Both the position numbers and the translations under genes were made by a program. Below the pieces are notes generated by a model. It searched no databases. It worked only from the letters and a program-made list of their open reading frames with translations, and was not told the DNA's origin. Positions 51,741 through 60,624 of a stretch of 64,000 nt of DNA are shown piece after piece. Source of the stretch: an uncultured Acetatifactor sp. (GTDB taxonomy: Bacteria; Bacillota; Clostridia; Lachnospirales; Lachnospiraceae); NCBI GenBank assembly GCA_910587555.1, contig CAJULV010000001.1, forward strand, positions 83,242 to 147,241. The letters are read 5' to 3'. The first letter of the stretch is position 1, and the number at the start of each line of letters is the position of its first letter.

Positions 51741-52892
51741 ATGGGTACGGTGATTGATTATCTGGAAAAATACGGAAAATACAGCTTTCGGGAGATGCCG
51801 ATGACAGAGGTGGACAGCCTTGCCCTGTGTCAGCTTTCCTACTTGAAATTTGACGGAATGGTGCCGGGCCTGGAGGGCAGCCGGGCGGTGACGCTGAAGA
51901 ACCTGGAGGGCCATCCCGATTGTGAGAAGCTGTTTGCGGATGTGCGCTATGAGAAGGAGAACAGGGCCCTGTTCACAGCCATGCTGCAGGGCAGGCGTTT
52001 CAGGGATATGAAATTGAATTATTACGTCAATATAATAGAAGAGGAGTGGGAAACACAGTTTTCCGCTTTGGTATGCTTTCCGGAGGGCGCCCCTGCCTAT
52101 GTGGCATACCGGGGAACGGACGAGACCATTGTGGGGTGGAAAGAGGATTTCAACATGGCGTTTCTCTCGCCTGTGCCGGGGCAGGAGTACAGTGTCAGGT
52201 ACCTGGATACCGTGGCTGCCGCTTTCGCGGGTTCATTCTATGTGGGAGGGCATTCCAAAGGGGGGAACCTGGCAGTGTACAGCGCCATGAACTGTGCGCC
52301 GGACATTCAGGAGCGGATTCTGCAGGTTTACAGTATGGACGGGCCCGGTTTCCGACCGGAGGTGCTGAAGCGGTGCGGCTATGACAGAATTGCCGGGCGG
52401 GTGACCAAGATCCTGCCCAATTCTTCTTTGGTAGGCATGATTTTCGAGTCGGATATGTATTTTCAGGTGGTGAAAAGCCGAACCTTCGGCCTGCTGCAGC
52501 ATGACCCCTACACCTGGCTGGTGGTGTCAAATCACCTTGTAAGGGCAAACGACCTGTATGAGCGCAGAAAAAATATGGACAGCACCCTGAACGAGTGGAT
52601 TCTTTCCCTGGATGAGCAGCAGCTCCGCACCTTTGTGGACACCCTGTACCAGGTGGTCACGGCTTCCAGGGCGAAAAACCTCATTGATTTCACCGCAGAG
52701 TGGAAGAAGAGTATGAACGGCATTGTGACAGCGCTGAAGGAAGTGGACGAGGGAACCAGGGAAGTCCTGAAGGAGATGATAGGCTCCCTCTTTGAGATTG
52801 CAAGAGATAACAGAAAGAAACAGGCAGCTTCAAAGAAGGAGGCGGTACTCCATAGGCTGGCACCCAAACATGGGGAGGAGGGCGCGGAGTAG
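51741..52892 (+). CDS. DUF2974/Mbeg1-like alpha/beta hydrolase
   Basis: This 383-residue protein fits the Mbeg1-like DUF2974 family. A lipase-type nucleophile elbow GGHSKGGN is visible with Ser172, followed by VYSMDGPGFRPEVL. Earlier AYVAYRGTDET resembles the oxyanion-side strand of lipases. The C-terminal 110 residues are helical and charged. There is no signal peptide. The substrate is unknown; members are common in gut Firmicutes. The ATG follows GTGAGGAGCAGG. The 215 bp upstream are AT-rich but hold no clear promoter that I would defend. Confidence 0.85.
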   Translation: MGTVIDYLEKYGKYSFREMPMTEVDSLALCQLSYLKFDGMVPGLEGSRAVTLKNLEGHPDCEKLFADVRYEKENRALFTAMLQGRRFRDMKLNYYVNIIEEEWETQFSALVCFPEGAPAYVAYRGTDETIVGWKEDFNMAFLSPVPGQEYSVRYLDTVAAAFAGSFYVGGHSKGGNLAVYSAMNCAPDIQERILQVYSMDGPGFRPEVLKRCGYDRIAGRVTKILPNSSLVGMIFESDMYFQVVKSRTFGLLQHDPYTWLVVSNHLVRANDLYERRKNMDSTLNEWILSLDEQQLRTFVDTLYQVVTASRAKNLIDFTAEWKKSMNGIVTALKEVDEGTREVLKEMIGSLFEIARDNRKKQAASKKEAVLHRLAPKHGEEGAE

Positions 52893-52942
52893 GGGGTGAG
52901 AAGAAGCGGCGTGTATGTGCTGAGGGGGAATGTGAGGGGCTT

Positions 52943-53587
52943 TCAACCTGTGATCAGCGATACAAAATACGCCAGAACCTTATTCCCGTCCGTGCCGGAG
53001 CGCTCCCTGTCTATGCGTTCCGGGTGCCACTGGACGCCTATGACGGGCAGTGATTTATGGGCGATAGCCTCGGCGCACCCGTCAGCAGGACAGCGCTGGA
53101 CCACCATCAGGCCGCTTCCCGTTTTTCCCAGAGACTGATGGTGGGCGCTGTTCACGGTAATGCCGTTTCCGTACAGTACATGCAGCCATGAGGACGGGAT
53201 GATTATAGAATCGTGATACTTATCTCCGTTATCATAACCATGGCGTCTGCAGGAAGGCGGATTCAAATCCTGGACGATGCTGCCGCCCAGCCCCACATTG
53301 ATAATCTGCATTCCCTTGCAGATACCCAGGACAGGCATCTTCTTTTTGAGCGCCATGTCAAAAGCCTGGAGCTGCCGGATGTCCAGGGGCGTGTCGATAT
53401 TGCGGGATCCCCGGTTGTTTTCCCCGAAGAAGGCCGGGGTGATATCGCCTCCGCCGGGGAGGAGCAGGGCGTCGCACGCGTCTATTTCCTCCATATTTAA
53501 AGTTACGGCCGGGGTGATATTCATGGAACGCAGGAAGGTGGCGTAATTTGCGGTTTCCGTTTCTTTCCCGGCAATGGCTATTTTCAT
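52943..53587 (-). CDS. Class I glutamine amidotransferase-like (peptidase C26)
   Basis: This 214-residue protein is related to gamma-glutamyl-GABA hydrolase (PuuD-like). The catalytic triad is visible: Cys90 in LGICKGMQ, His188 and Glu190 in VQWHPE. The N-terminal LLLPGGGDITPAFFG is typical. It probably cleaves gamma-glutamyl amide bonds. I chose the ATG at 53587 (MKIAIAGKE) because GAGGAGG lies upstream. It is convergent with the DUF2974 gene, 50 bp apart, and divergent from the yfhO gene. Confidence 0.9.
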   Translation of the reverse strand: MKIAIAGKETETANYATFLRSMNITPAVTLNMEEIDACDALLLPGGGDITPAFFGENNRGSRNIDTPLDIRQLQAFDMALKKKMPVLGICKGMQIINVGLGGSIVQDLNPPSCRRHGYDNGDKYHDSIIIPSSWLHVLYGNGITVNSAHHQSLGKTGSGLMVVQRCPADGCAEAIAHKSLPVIGVQWHPERIDRERSGTDGNKVLAYFVSLITG

Positions 53588-53660
53588 TTCTGTATCCTCC
53601 TCAGGCGGACGTATTCGCATCCTGTTAAGAGAAATTAAGGATTTTTATGGTTTATTATAC

Positions 53661-53688
53661 TTTACTGCGGGGAAAAATATGCTAAAAT
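53661..53688 (+). promoter_or_regulatory. Promoter of the yfhO-like gene
   Basis: TTTACT (53661-53666) and TAAAAT (53683-53688) have a 16-bp spacer and an extended TGC before the -10. The start codon is 48 nt further on. Confidence 0.5.
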
Positions 53689-53736
53689 GTAATCTGATGA
53701 AATTCTGCAGAATAAAAATACATTCGAGGCGTTGTC

Positions 53737-56250
53737 ATGAAGAAAAATAAGATGCTTGTTTTTGCGTTTCTGATTCCCACGGCAGTTATGCTGGTATTGT
53801 TTGTGATAAGGGGAATCTTTCCCTTTGGGGACAGAAGCTTCCTGTTTGCCGATATGTACCACCAGTATATGCCCTTTTTCAGCGAGCTGCTTCATAAGGC
53901 CCGCGGCGGGGAGAGCCTGAATTTTTCCTTCAATGTGGGAATCGGTTCCAATTTCCTGGCGCTGTATGTGTACTACCTGGCCAGCCCCTTCCATATCTTT
54001 TCGCTGCTGGTGCCGGAACGGTTCCTGGTTGAATTTATGAGCTATCTGATTGTGCTGAAGATTGGGCTGGCAGGGCTTACCTTTTACATATACCTTCAGG
54101 AGCATTTCCGCCTTTCCGGACGCAGCGGCGGGGAAGGGACGGCAGAGGAGGCATGCCCCGTATTGGGGAGCAGGCTGGCGGCGGTACTGTTTTCCTGCTT
54201 TTATGCTCTGTCCGGCTTTATGGCGGCATACAATTACAATATCATGTGGGTGGATTGCGTGGTGCTGCTGCCGCTGATTGTACTGGGGCTGGAGCGGCTG
54301 GTGAAGGAGGGGCGCTGCGGGCTGTACTGTGTGACGCTGGCCCTGTCCATTTTTACGAACTATTATATCTCCATTATGATCTGTATCTTCCTGGTGCTGT
54401 ATTTCCTGTTTCTGCTGGTGACGGAGCCGAAGCGTCTGCGCAGCATGGGGTATTTCACGCTGTTTTCCCTGCTGGCCGGCGGAATGGCGGCGGTTCTGCT
54501 GATTCCAGAGGTGTGCGCCATCCTGCAGACGGATTTCGGAGACATGGATTTTCCGAAGAAGACAGAGACCTATTTTTCCGTACTGGACATGCTGGCCAGG
54601 CATTGCATGTGCGTATACACGGAACGGGGGCTGGACCACTGGCCCAATATCTACTGCGGCAGCGCGGTGCTGATGTTTATCCCCATGTATCTGATGAATA
54701 AAAAGATATCCGTCAGGGAGAAATTCTGCCGTATGGCGCTTGCGGGATTTCTGCTGCTCGGCTTCAGCACCAACCTGCTGAACTTTATGTGGCACGGGCT
54801 TAATTATCCGGATTCCCTGCCGGCCAGGCAGTCGTTTATCTATATATTCCTGGTACTTGTGATGTGCTATGACGCCTGGCGGCATGTGCGGGAGACGGAA
54901 GAACAGTCAATTCTGTACGGTTATCTGTGTGCCGTAGGCTTCTTCCTGTTCTGCGAGAAATTTGTGGAGCATGAGGATTTCGAACTGGGAGTCAAGCTTC
55001 TGACCCTTGTGTTTGTCAGCGTGTATGCCGTGCTTCTGCATCTGTATCGGACCAGGGAGAACAGGAATACCCTGAAGGCGGTGGCGGCAGTGGCGGTGGC
55101 GGCAGTGATCGCGGAGTGCGGGGTGAATACCTTTGTCACCAGCGTGGGGACAGTGAGCCGCAGCGCTTATCTGGGGCAGCAGGAGGATTACAGGGAACTG
55201 TACGGGAGGACCCGGGAGGGGGAGGACGGCTTTTACCGTTTTGAGAAATTTACCCGGAAGACGAAAAATGACGGCACGCTTACCGGCTACCCTACGGCAA
55301 GTGTATTTTCTTCTACCATGAATTCCCAGGTGATGGATCTGTATAAGCGCCTGGGGATGCGCCACAGCAAGGTATATTACGGCTTTGACGGGGCCACGGC
55401 GTTAACTTCGGCCATGCTGAACGTGAAGTATATGTTCGGCGAATCGGAAAAATACGAGAATGCCCTCTATACCCTGTGTGACAAAAGGGGGGGTATTTAC
55501 CTGTACCGGTGCAATGCGTCCCTTCCCTTCGGCTATGTGGCGCCGGTGGGCTTCGACCTGGATCCGGATGAGTCAAAGAAGGGATTCCGGCTGCAGAACC
55601 AGATGGCGGCGGAGCTGGGGGCAGAGGGAAGCCTGTTTCAAAAGGCGGACAGCGAGGCGGCGGGAGATGACGTGACGTTCACGGCAGAGAGGGGCGGTTT
55701 TTACTATGCGGTCCTGACGGCATCCGGCACTGCCAAAGTGGATTATATCGGCGGCAGCACGGAGGAAGAGGAATTTAAGGATTTGAAAAACGGTTCCATT
55801 CTGTATCTGGGATATCTGGAGCGGGACCAGGCCATCACCCTGACCAACGGAGATGAGGCGGATACGACGCCCGGAATTTCCGCAGACGTGTACCGTATGG
55901 ATACGGAGGTGCTGGGGCAGGTACTGGATCTGCTCTCCGCGCAGCATATGGAGAATGTGGTATGGGAGAGCGACCGCATCACGGCAGACCTTACGCTGGA
56001 ACAGCCGGGACGGGTTATCTGTTCCATTCCCTATGAGGACGGGTGGACGGTGCGCATCAATGGGGAAGAGACGGAAGGTGTGTTGTTTGGCGGCTGCCTG
56101 ATGGCGTTTGACCTGGAGCCGGGGACGTATGCCTTTGAGATGGAATATGTTCCTGCAGGTGCCTGGGCGGGGATTGCCGTCAGCGCGGGAAGCATATTGA
56201 TTTTTATCCTTTTGATGCGGCTACGGGGTAAAGTTCCCATAAAGAGATAA
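53737..56250 (+). CDS. yfhO: YfhO-family membrane protein
   Basis: This 837-residue protein has about 12-13 membrane helices in the first half and at the end, with a large outer domain between (about 485-810). The YfhO signature is clear at the start (FPFGDRSFLFADMYHQYMPFF and FNVGIGSNF). Family members are GT-C glycosyltransferase-like and involved in decorating cell-wall polymers such as lipoteichoic acid, by analogy with B. subtilis YfhO/CsbB. The substrate here is unknown. The ATG follows CGAGG. A strong terminator closes it. Confidence 0.92.
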   Translation: MKKNKMLVFAFLIPTAVMLVLFVIRGIFPFGDRSFLFADMYHQYMPFFSELLHKARGGESLNFSFNVGIGSNFLALYVYYLASPFHIFSLLVPERFLVEFMSYLIVLKIGLAGLTFYIYLQEHFRLSGRSGGEGTAEEACPVLGSRLAAVLFSCFYALSGFMAAYNYNIMWVDCVVLLPLIVLGLERLVKEGRCGLYCVTLALSIFTNYYISIMICIFLVLYFLFLLVTEPKRLRSMGYFTLFSLLAGGMAAVLLIPEVCAILQTDFGDMDFPKKTETYFSVLDMLARHCMCVYTERGLDHWPNIYCGSAVLMFIPMYLMNKKISVREKFCRMALAGFLLLGFSTNLLNFMWHGLNYPDSLPARQSFIYIFLVLVMCYDAWRHVRETEEQSILYGYLCAVGFFLFCEKFVEHEDFELGVKLLTLVFVSVYAVLLHLYRTRENRNTLKAVAAVAVAAVIAECGVNTFVTSVGTVSRSAYLGQQEDYRELYGRTREGEDGFYRFEKFTRKTKNDGTLTGYPTASVFSSTMNSQVMDLYKRLGMRHSKVYYGFDGATALTSAMLNVKYMFGESEKYENALYTLCDKRGGIYLYRCNASLPFGYVAPVGFDLDPDESKKGFRLQNQMAAELGAEGSLFQKADSEAAGDDVTFTAERGGFYYAVLTASGTAKVDYIGGSTEEEEFKDLKNGSILYLGYLERDQAITLTNGDEADTTPGISADVYRMDTEVLGQVLDLLSAQHMENVVWESDRITADLTLEQPGRVICSIPYEDGWTVRINGEETEGVLFGGCLMAFDLEPGTYAFEMEYVPAGAWAGIAVSAGSILIFILLMRLRGKVPIKR

Positions 56251-56281
56251 AACAGTACCGTAAAATTATGAATTTGTTTTT

Positions 56282-56312
56282 GAAAGCCTTGAAAAAAAGG
56301 CTTTCTTTTTTT
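56282..56312 (+). terminator. Terminator after yfhO-like gene
   Basis: GAAAGCCTT and AAGGCTTTC form a perfect stem around a GAAAAA loop, followed by seven T. Confidence 0.92.
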
Positions 56313-56433
56313 GACTATATGTGGTAATATCAATGGCGGAACTCCTGAATGCCATAAGGAAACGGGTTTTTAATCAGTTCTGAAGGGTTTTCAGGTTTTT
56401 ATTTTTGGACAGGCGGGCCGGAAGGAGGAGGCA

Positions 56434-56910
56434 ATGGAGATCGGGAGAGCGCAGGAGCGGGACATGGCAGGAATCAATAAGCTGCTCTGTCAGGTTTTGA
56501 CAGTGCATCACAACGGCAGGCCGGATTTGTTCAAGGATAATGTGAAAAAATATACAGACGGGGAACTTCTGGAGATTTTGCGGGACGACAGGAAGCCGGT
56601 GTTTGTGGCGAGGGATGAGGAAGGAAATATATTGGGCTATGCATTTTGCATATTCCAGAGGCATCCGGATGACAATATACTGAAGGATATTAAAACTCTG
56701 TACATTGACGATTTGTGTGTGGATGAGGCTTCCAGAGGACAGGAGATAGGCAGCCGGCTGTATGGGCATGTACTGGCTTTTGCCGAAAGGGAAAACTGCT
56801 ATAATGTAACGCTGAATGTCTGGGAATGCAATCCCGGCGCAAAAAAGTTCTATGAGAAGTGCGGGCTGGTGCCTCAGAAGACGGGAATGGAAATGATTTT
56901 ACGGAAGTAA
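56434..56910 (+). CDS. GNAT-family N-acetyltransferase
   Basis: This 158-residue acetyltransferase has LYIDDLCVDEASRGQEIGSRLYGHVL (acetyl-CoA loop RGQEIG) and LNVWECNPGAKKFYEKCGLVPQKTGMEM at the C-terminal end, as in small-substrate GNATs. It is soluble. The ATG follows GGAGGAG. It precedes the DEAD-box gene by 36 bp and may be cotranscribed with it. Substrate unknown. Confidence 0.92.
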   Translation: MEIGRAQERDMAGINKLLCQVLTVHHNGRPDLFKDNVKKYTDGELLEILRDDRKPVFVARDEEGNILGYAFCIFQRHPDDNILKDIKTLYIDDLCVDEASRGQEIGSRLYGHVLAFAERENCYNVTLNVWECNPGAKKFYEKCGLVPQKTGMEMILRK

Positions 56911-56946
56911 GGAAAAACAAGTACAGGGAGTGTGGAGAAAGAGAAT

Positions 56947-58752
56947 ATGTCAGATTTGTATGGATGGTTGGAAGGCTTTGAAAATCCTGATCTGGAGGGG
57001 AAAGAGACATCTGCGGATAAGGGGCCGGCAGAAGAAGGCGGTATATTGACGGATACGGACAGGCCGGACAGCCTGGCGACCATAGAGCCGCTTTTGGACA
57101 AACGAATCGTGCGTGCCGTCAGGGAGATGGGATTTGAGAAGCTTACGCCCATCCAGGTACAGGCGATCCCTTATCTGCTGGAGGGGGAAGACATCATAGG
57201 ACAGGCACAGACGGGAACGGGAAAGACGGCGGCATTTGCCATCCCGGCACTGCAGAAGATAGATCCCGAACTCAGAAGCCTGCAGACCATTATTCTGTGC
57301 CCTACCAGGGAACTGGCGATGCAGGCGGCGGACGAGATCCGCAGTATCGCGAAATATATGCACGGTATCAAGGTGCTTCCGGTTTACGGAGGGCAGGAGA
57401 TACGCAGGCAGATTACCGGGCTGCGGGGCACACAGATTATTGTGGGTACCCCCGGGCGCGTGATGGACCATATGCGGCGGCATACCATCAAGCTGGATCA
57501 TGTGAATATGGTGGTGCTGGATGAGGCGGACGAGATGCTTGACATGGGATTCCGGGAGGACATGGAGCTGATATTGGGAGAGATTCCCGGTGAACATCAG
57601 ACGGCCCTGTTTTCCGCTACCATGCCCAGGCCCATCCTGGATATTGCGGACAAGTTCCAGAAAAATGCAAGGCTGGTGAGGGTGGCGGCAAAGGAGCTGA
57701 CCATATCGCTGGTGTCCCAGAGGTTCTACAAGGTGAAGAGCCAGGACAAGGATGCGGCGTGTATCCGGCTGCTGGAATACTACCAGCCGAAACTGGGGCT
57801 GATTTTCTGCAATACGAAGATTAAGGTGGACGAGCTGGCAGAGGTTCTGAAGAAAGCGGGCTTCCAGGCGGAAGGGCTGCATGGCGACATGTCTCAGCAC
57901 CTGCGGGATGTGGCCATGGGACGATTTCGGAACGGAAGTGCGAATATCCTGATTGCAACGGATGTGGCAGCCAGAGGAATCGACGTGGACAATGTGGAGG
58001 TAGTCATTAACTATGACCTGCCTCAGGACAATGAATATTATGTACACCGGATCGGCAGGACGGGACGTGCGGGGAGGACGGGACGTTCGTTTACCTTCGT
58101 GAGCGGAAAGGAGATTTACCGCATCCGTCAGATCGAGCGGTTCTGCAAGACTACCATTGAAGAAAAGAAGCTGCCGGGAGCGTCCAAGGTGCTGAAGGCG
58201 AAAGCGGACAAATATCTGAACCGTGCATGGGAACTCCATGAACACGAGGATATGGAACTGATGAAAAGCTTTCTGCAGCGGAAGCTGGACGCAGAGGAAT
58301 GCGATATTCTGGAATTGGCAGCCGCTATGCTGAAGATGGAAATCGGAGACAGGGGACCGGAAATCGCGGCAGACGATTACGAGAGCAGAAATAGTCGTTA
58401 TGCCGATAGACGGGGCCGTGACGGGCGTGAAGGCCGCCGCAGGCGCGGGCGTGAGGAAGAGCGTGAAGGCCGCCGGAGAAGCGGGCATGATGCCGTCGGA
58501 GAAGACAGGCGCAGGCGCGGGCGCGACGAAGACAGGGACGACCGCCGGAGAAGCAGGCGCGATGCCGCCGGAGAAGACAGGCGCAGGCGCAGCCGCGACG
58601 AGGAAGCGGGCAGCCGTCTGAGGCGCGGGCGTGAGGAGGAGCGTGAAGGCCGGAAATCGCGGGAGGACTTCCATGATTCCAGAAGAAGGGAAGAAGACGG
58701 AAGCCGCCGCAGAGAGGTATTTTCCTTTCCCAAAAAGAAAAAGAAGAAATAA
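56947..58752 (+). CDS. DEAD-box RNA helicase with RGR-rich tail
   Basis: This 601-residue ATP-dependent RNA helicase (CsdA/DeaD-like) has the Q motif TPIQ (67-70), motif I AQTGTGKT (87-94), LDEADEML, SAT (FSATMP) and motif VI HRIGRTGRAGRTG. After the two RecA-like domains a helical segment (about 405-480) leads to a tail of about 120 residues rich in Arg, Asp, Gly and Glu with repeats such as GEDRRRRGRDE, ending in six lysines. The tail should bind RNA. I chose the ATG at 56947 rather than a GTG at 56932, which touches its own site. Confidence 0.94.
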   Translation: MSDLYGWLEGFENPDLEGKETSADKGPAEEGGILTDTDRPDSLATIEPLLDKRIVRAVREMGFEKLTPIQVQAIPYLLEGEDIIGQAQTGTGKTAAFAIPALQKIDPELRSLQTIILCPTRELAMQAADEIRSIAKYMHGIKVLPVYGGQEIRRQITGLRGTQIIVGTPGRVMDHMRRHTIKLDHVNMVVLDEADEMLDMGFREDMELILGEIPGEHQTALFSATMPRPILDIADKFQKNARLVRVAAKELTISLVSQRFYKVKSQDKDAACIRLLEYYQPKLGLIFCNTKIKVDELAEVLKKAGFQAEGLHGDMSQHLRDVAMGRFRNGSANILIATDVAARGIDVDNVEVVINYDLPQDNEYYVHRIGRTGRAGRTGRSFTFVSGKEIYRIRQIERFCKTTIEEKKLPGASKVLKAKADKYLNRAWELHEHEDMELMKSFLQRKLDAEECDILELAAAMLKMEIGDRGPEIAADDYESRNSRYADRRGRDGREGRRRRGREEEREGRRRSGHDAVGEDRRRRGRDEDRDDRRRSRRDAAGEDRRRRSRDEEAGSRLRRGREEEREGRKSREDFHDSRRREEDGSRRREVFSFPKKKKKK

Positions 58753-58794
58753 GGAAGAGAGCCGGTTAAGACAGGATACGGGGAATGGTGCAAA

Positions 58795-59322
58795 ATGAGA
58801 ATCGGAATGGGATATGATGTTCACAGGCTTGTGAAAAACAGGGAACTCATCATGGGCGGCGTGCGGATACCTTATGAAAAGGGGCTGCTGGGGCATTCGG
58901 ATGCGGATGTCCTCCTTCATGCCGTGATGGATGCCCTGCTGGGAGCGGCGGCACTGGGAGATATCGGAAAGCATTTTCCGGACAGTGAGCCTGCTTATGA
59001 GGGTGTTTCCTCCATGGTATTGCTGGAAAAGGTGGGGGCGCTTCTGTTGGAAAAGGGATTTTTCATTGAGAATATCGATGCGACAATTATCGCCCAGGCG
59101 CCTAAAATGAGACCGTATATCGATACCATGCGGGAAAATATCGCCCGGGTGCTGGGGCTGGATACGGAGCATGTGAATGTAAAGGCCACCACAGAGGAGG
59201 GCCTGGGCTTTACGGGAAGCGGCGAGGGCATTTCCGCGCAGGCCGTCTGCCTTCTGGCCTCACCGTATGAGCTGGGCGCCCCATCGGGCTGCGGAGGCTG
59301 CGGCGGGTGTCCCAAGGCCTAG
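58795..59322 (+). CDS. ispF: 2-C-methyl-D-erythritol 2,4-cyclodiphosphate synthase
   Basis: This enzyme of the MEP isoprenoid pathway cyclises CDP-ME-2-phosphate. The zinc ligands DVH (GYDVH) and the later His in GHSDADVLLH are visible, with GDIGKHFPD and KATTEEGLGFTG. At 175 residues it exceeds the usual length by about 15 because of a C-terminal tail SGCGGCGGCPKA with three cysteines. It follows the helicase gene by 42 bp. ATG behind CGGGGAATGG. Confidence 0.95.
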   Translation: MRIGMGYDVHRLVKNRELIMGGVRIPYEKGLLGHSDADVLLHAVMDALLGAAALGDIGKHFPDSEPAYEGVSSMVLLEKVGALLLEKGFFIENIDATIIAQAPKMRPYIDTMRENIARVLGLDTEHVNVKATTEEGLGFTGSGEGISAQAVCLLASPYELGAPSGCGGCGGCPKA

Positions 59323-59349
59323 GGAAATCGTAAATTTTGTATTCAGTCA

Positions 59350-59378
59350 TTGACAGATTTCAAATTTTTGCATATTCT
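59350..59378 (+). promoter_or_regulatory. Promoter of the cysE-cysS operon
   Basis: A perfect TTGACA (59350-59355) and TATTCT (59373-59378) are 17 bp apart, just before the T-box leader. Confidence 0.7.
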
Positions 59379-59384
59379 GTTATA

Positions 59385-59770
59385 TAGGGATGCTTAAAGG
59401 CAATTTCTGGGTAGGGATTAAGTCAAATGCAGGGAACGGGGAGAGTACTTTTCCGAGGGGCGGACGGATCGCAGGAGGATTCCGCTCCGGCAAGGCGTCA
59501 GAGAGGGGCTGTTAATAGCTGGGAGCAGCTCTCGCCGGGGGAAAGGGAAGTGCATCCGGGAGCAGGTCTGCCGAACAAGGTGGCGACGGGGATTCCAAAG
59601 GGGGTTCCGTCGTACAATGTCCCGGTACATGGGCGTACCGCGGACAGGGGAAGTGTAGGCAGATTCGTAGGCGTGCGTTAAACGCGTTGAGGGAGGGGCC
59701 GTAAGCCTCTAAGCAGAGTGGAACCGCGGATAAATTCGTCTCTAGGGATGGATTTGCCGCGTTTTTGTTT
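59385..59770 (+). promoter_or_regulatory. Cysteine T-box riboswitch
   Basis: The conserved T-box AGAGTGGAACCGCGG lies at 59715-59729, followed by a terminator (59724-59768). The base after TGG is A, which pairs with the discriminator U of tRNA-Cys, and a TGC triplet at 59551-59553 is a good specifier codon. Uncharged tRNA-Cys should stabilise the antiterminator and allow transcription of cysE and cysS. A long leader with several stems and no protein gene fits the class. Confidence 0.92.
59724..59768 (+). terminator. T-box terminator hairpin
   Basis: CGCGG with downstream CCGCG and the flanking AAAT/ATTT pairs form a stem, followed by a run of T. It competes with the antiterminator of the cysteine T-box. 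Confidence 0.85.
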
Positions 59771-59840
59771 GCCGTAAAAGGCCCGGCAGGGCGAACCGTG
59801 TTTCCGCCGGGTTTAAAATGAGGAAAAAGGAAGTGGCTGT

Positions 59841-60515
59841 ATGGGAATGATCAGTAATATTACGGAAGAAATCCGGATTGTCAGGGAGCGGGACCCGGCG
59901 ATTCATTCCGCCATGGAAGTATTTCTGTATCCAAGCTTCAAAGTGATGCTTCATTATCGCATCGCCCATAAACTATATCGGAAAGGGCATTATTTCTGGG
60001 CAAGGTGGGTTTCCCAGAGAGGGGTGCGCAAGACGGGCATCGAGATTCATCCCGGCGCAAAGATCGGAAAGGGTTTCTTTATTGACCACGGAAACGGCGT
60101 CATTATCGGGGAGACTACCGTTATCGGGGACAATGTCACCCTCTATCAGGGCGTGACGCTGGGGGGGACCGGCAAGGAACACGGGAAGCGCCATCCCACC
60201 ATCGGAAACAATGTGATGATCAGCGCGGGAGCCAAGGTTCTGGGTTCTTTCACCATCGGGGATAATTCCAAGATCGGCGCGGGAAGCGTGGTTTTAAGCG
60301 AAGTACCCTCCGGCTCCACGGTGGTGGGGGTGCCGGGGCGGGTGGTGAAGCGAAACAATATGGCGCTTCCCCAGGAAACCATGAACCAGACCGACCTGCC
60401 GGACCCGGTGAAGGAGGATATCGCCGGCCTGCAGCGCGTCAACGCGGAGATGGCGAACCGTATTCTGGAACTGGAAAACAGGCTGCAGGCGCTGGAGAAA
60501 GAGAAAACGCGGTAA
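59841..60515 (+). CDS. cysE: Serine O-acetyltransferase
   Basis: This 224-residue enzyme makes O-acetylserine, the precursor of cysteine, from serine and acetyl-CoA. A left-handed beta-helix of hexapeptide repeats (about 65-165) includes HPGAKIGKGFFIDHGNGVIIGE with the catalytic His, and GGTGKEHGKRHP. The C-terminal 60 residues are an extended coiled tail (ALPQETMNQ and ANRILELENRLQALE). It lacks the long N-terminal domain of enterobacterial CysE, as in many Firmicutes. Position behind the T-box fits cysteine control. ATG behind AAAGGAAG. Confidence 0.95.
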   Translation: MGMISNITEEIRIVRERDPAIHSAMEVFLYPSFKVMLHYRIAHKLYRKGHYFWARWVSQRGVRKTGIEIHPGAKIGKGFFIDHGNGVIIGETTVIGDNVTLYQGVTLGGTGKEHGKRHPTIGNNVMISAGAKVLGSFTIGDNSKIGAGSVVLSEVPSGSTVVGVPGRVVKRNNMALPQETMNQTDLPDPVKEDIAGLQRVNAEMANRILELENRLQALEKEKTR

Positions 60516-60624
60516 CTCACATGCAGCCGGCTGTCTCACAAGGGCTGCTCTTTGCGGCCGGAAAAGCCGTAAGAACAACGGTTTATAAAAACAGTCCCGC
60601 TCGGGCGGGAAGAAAGGAGAAAAA

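Noticed and set aside
56950..59172. Minus-strand 740-codon frame over the helicase and ispF
   Set aside because: It spans two clear plus-strand genes and has no known motifs.
59427..59681. 84-codon frame in the cysteine leader
   Set aside because: It lies inside the T-box RNA and has no ribosome site of note.
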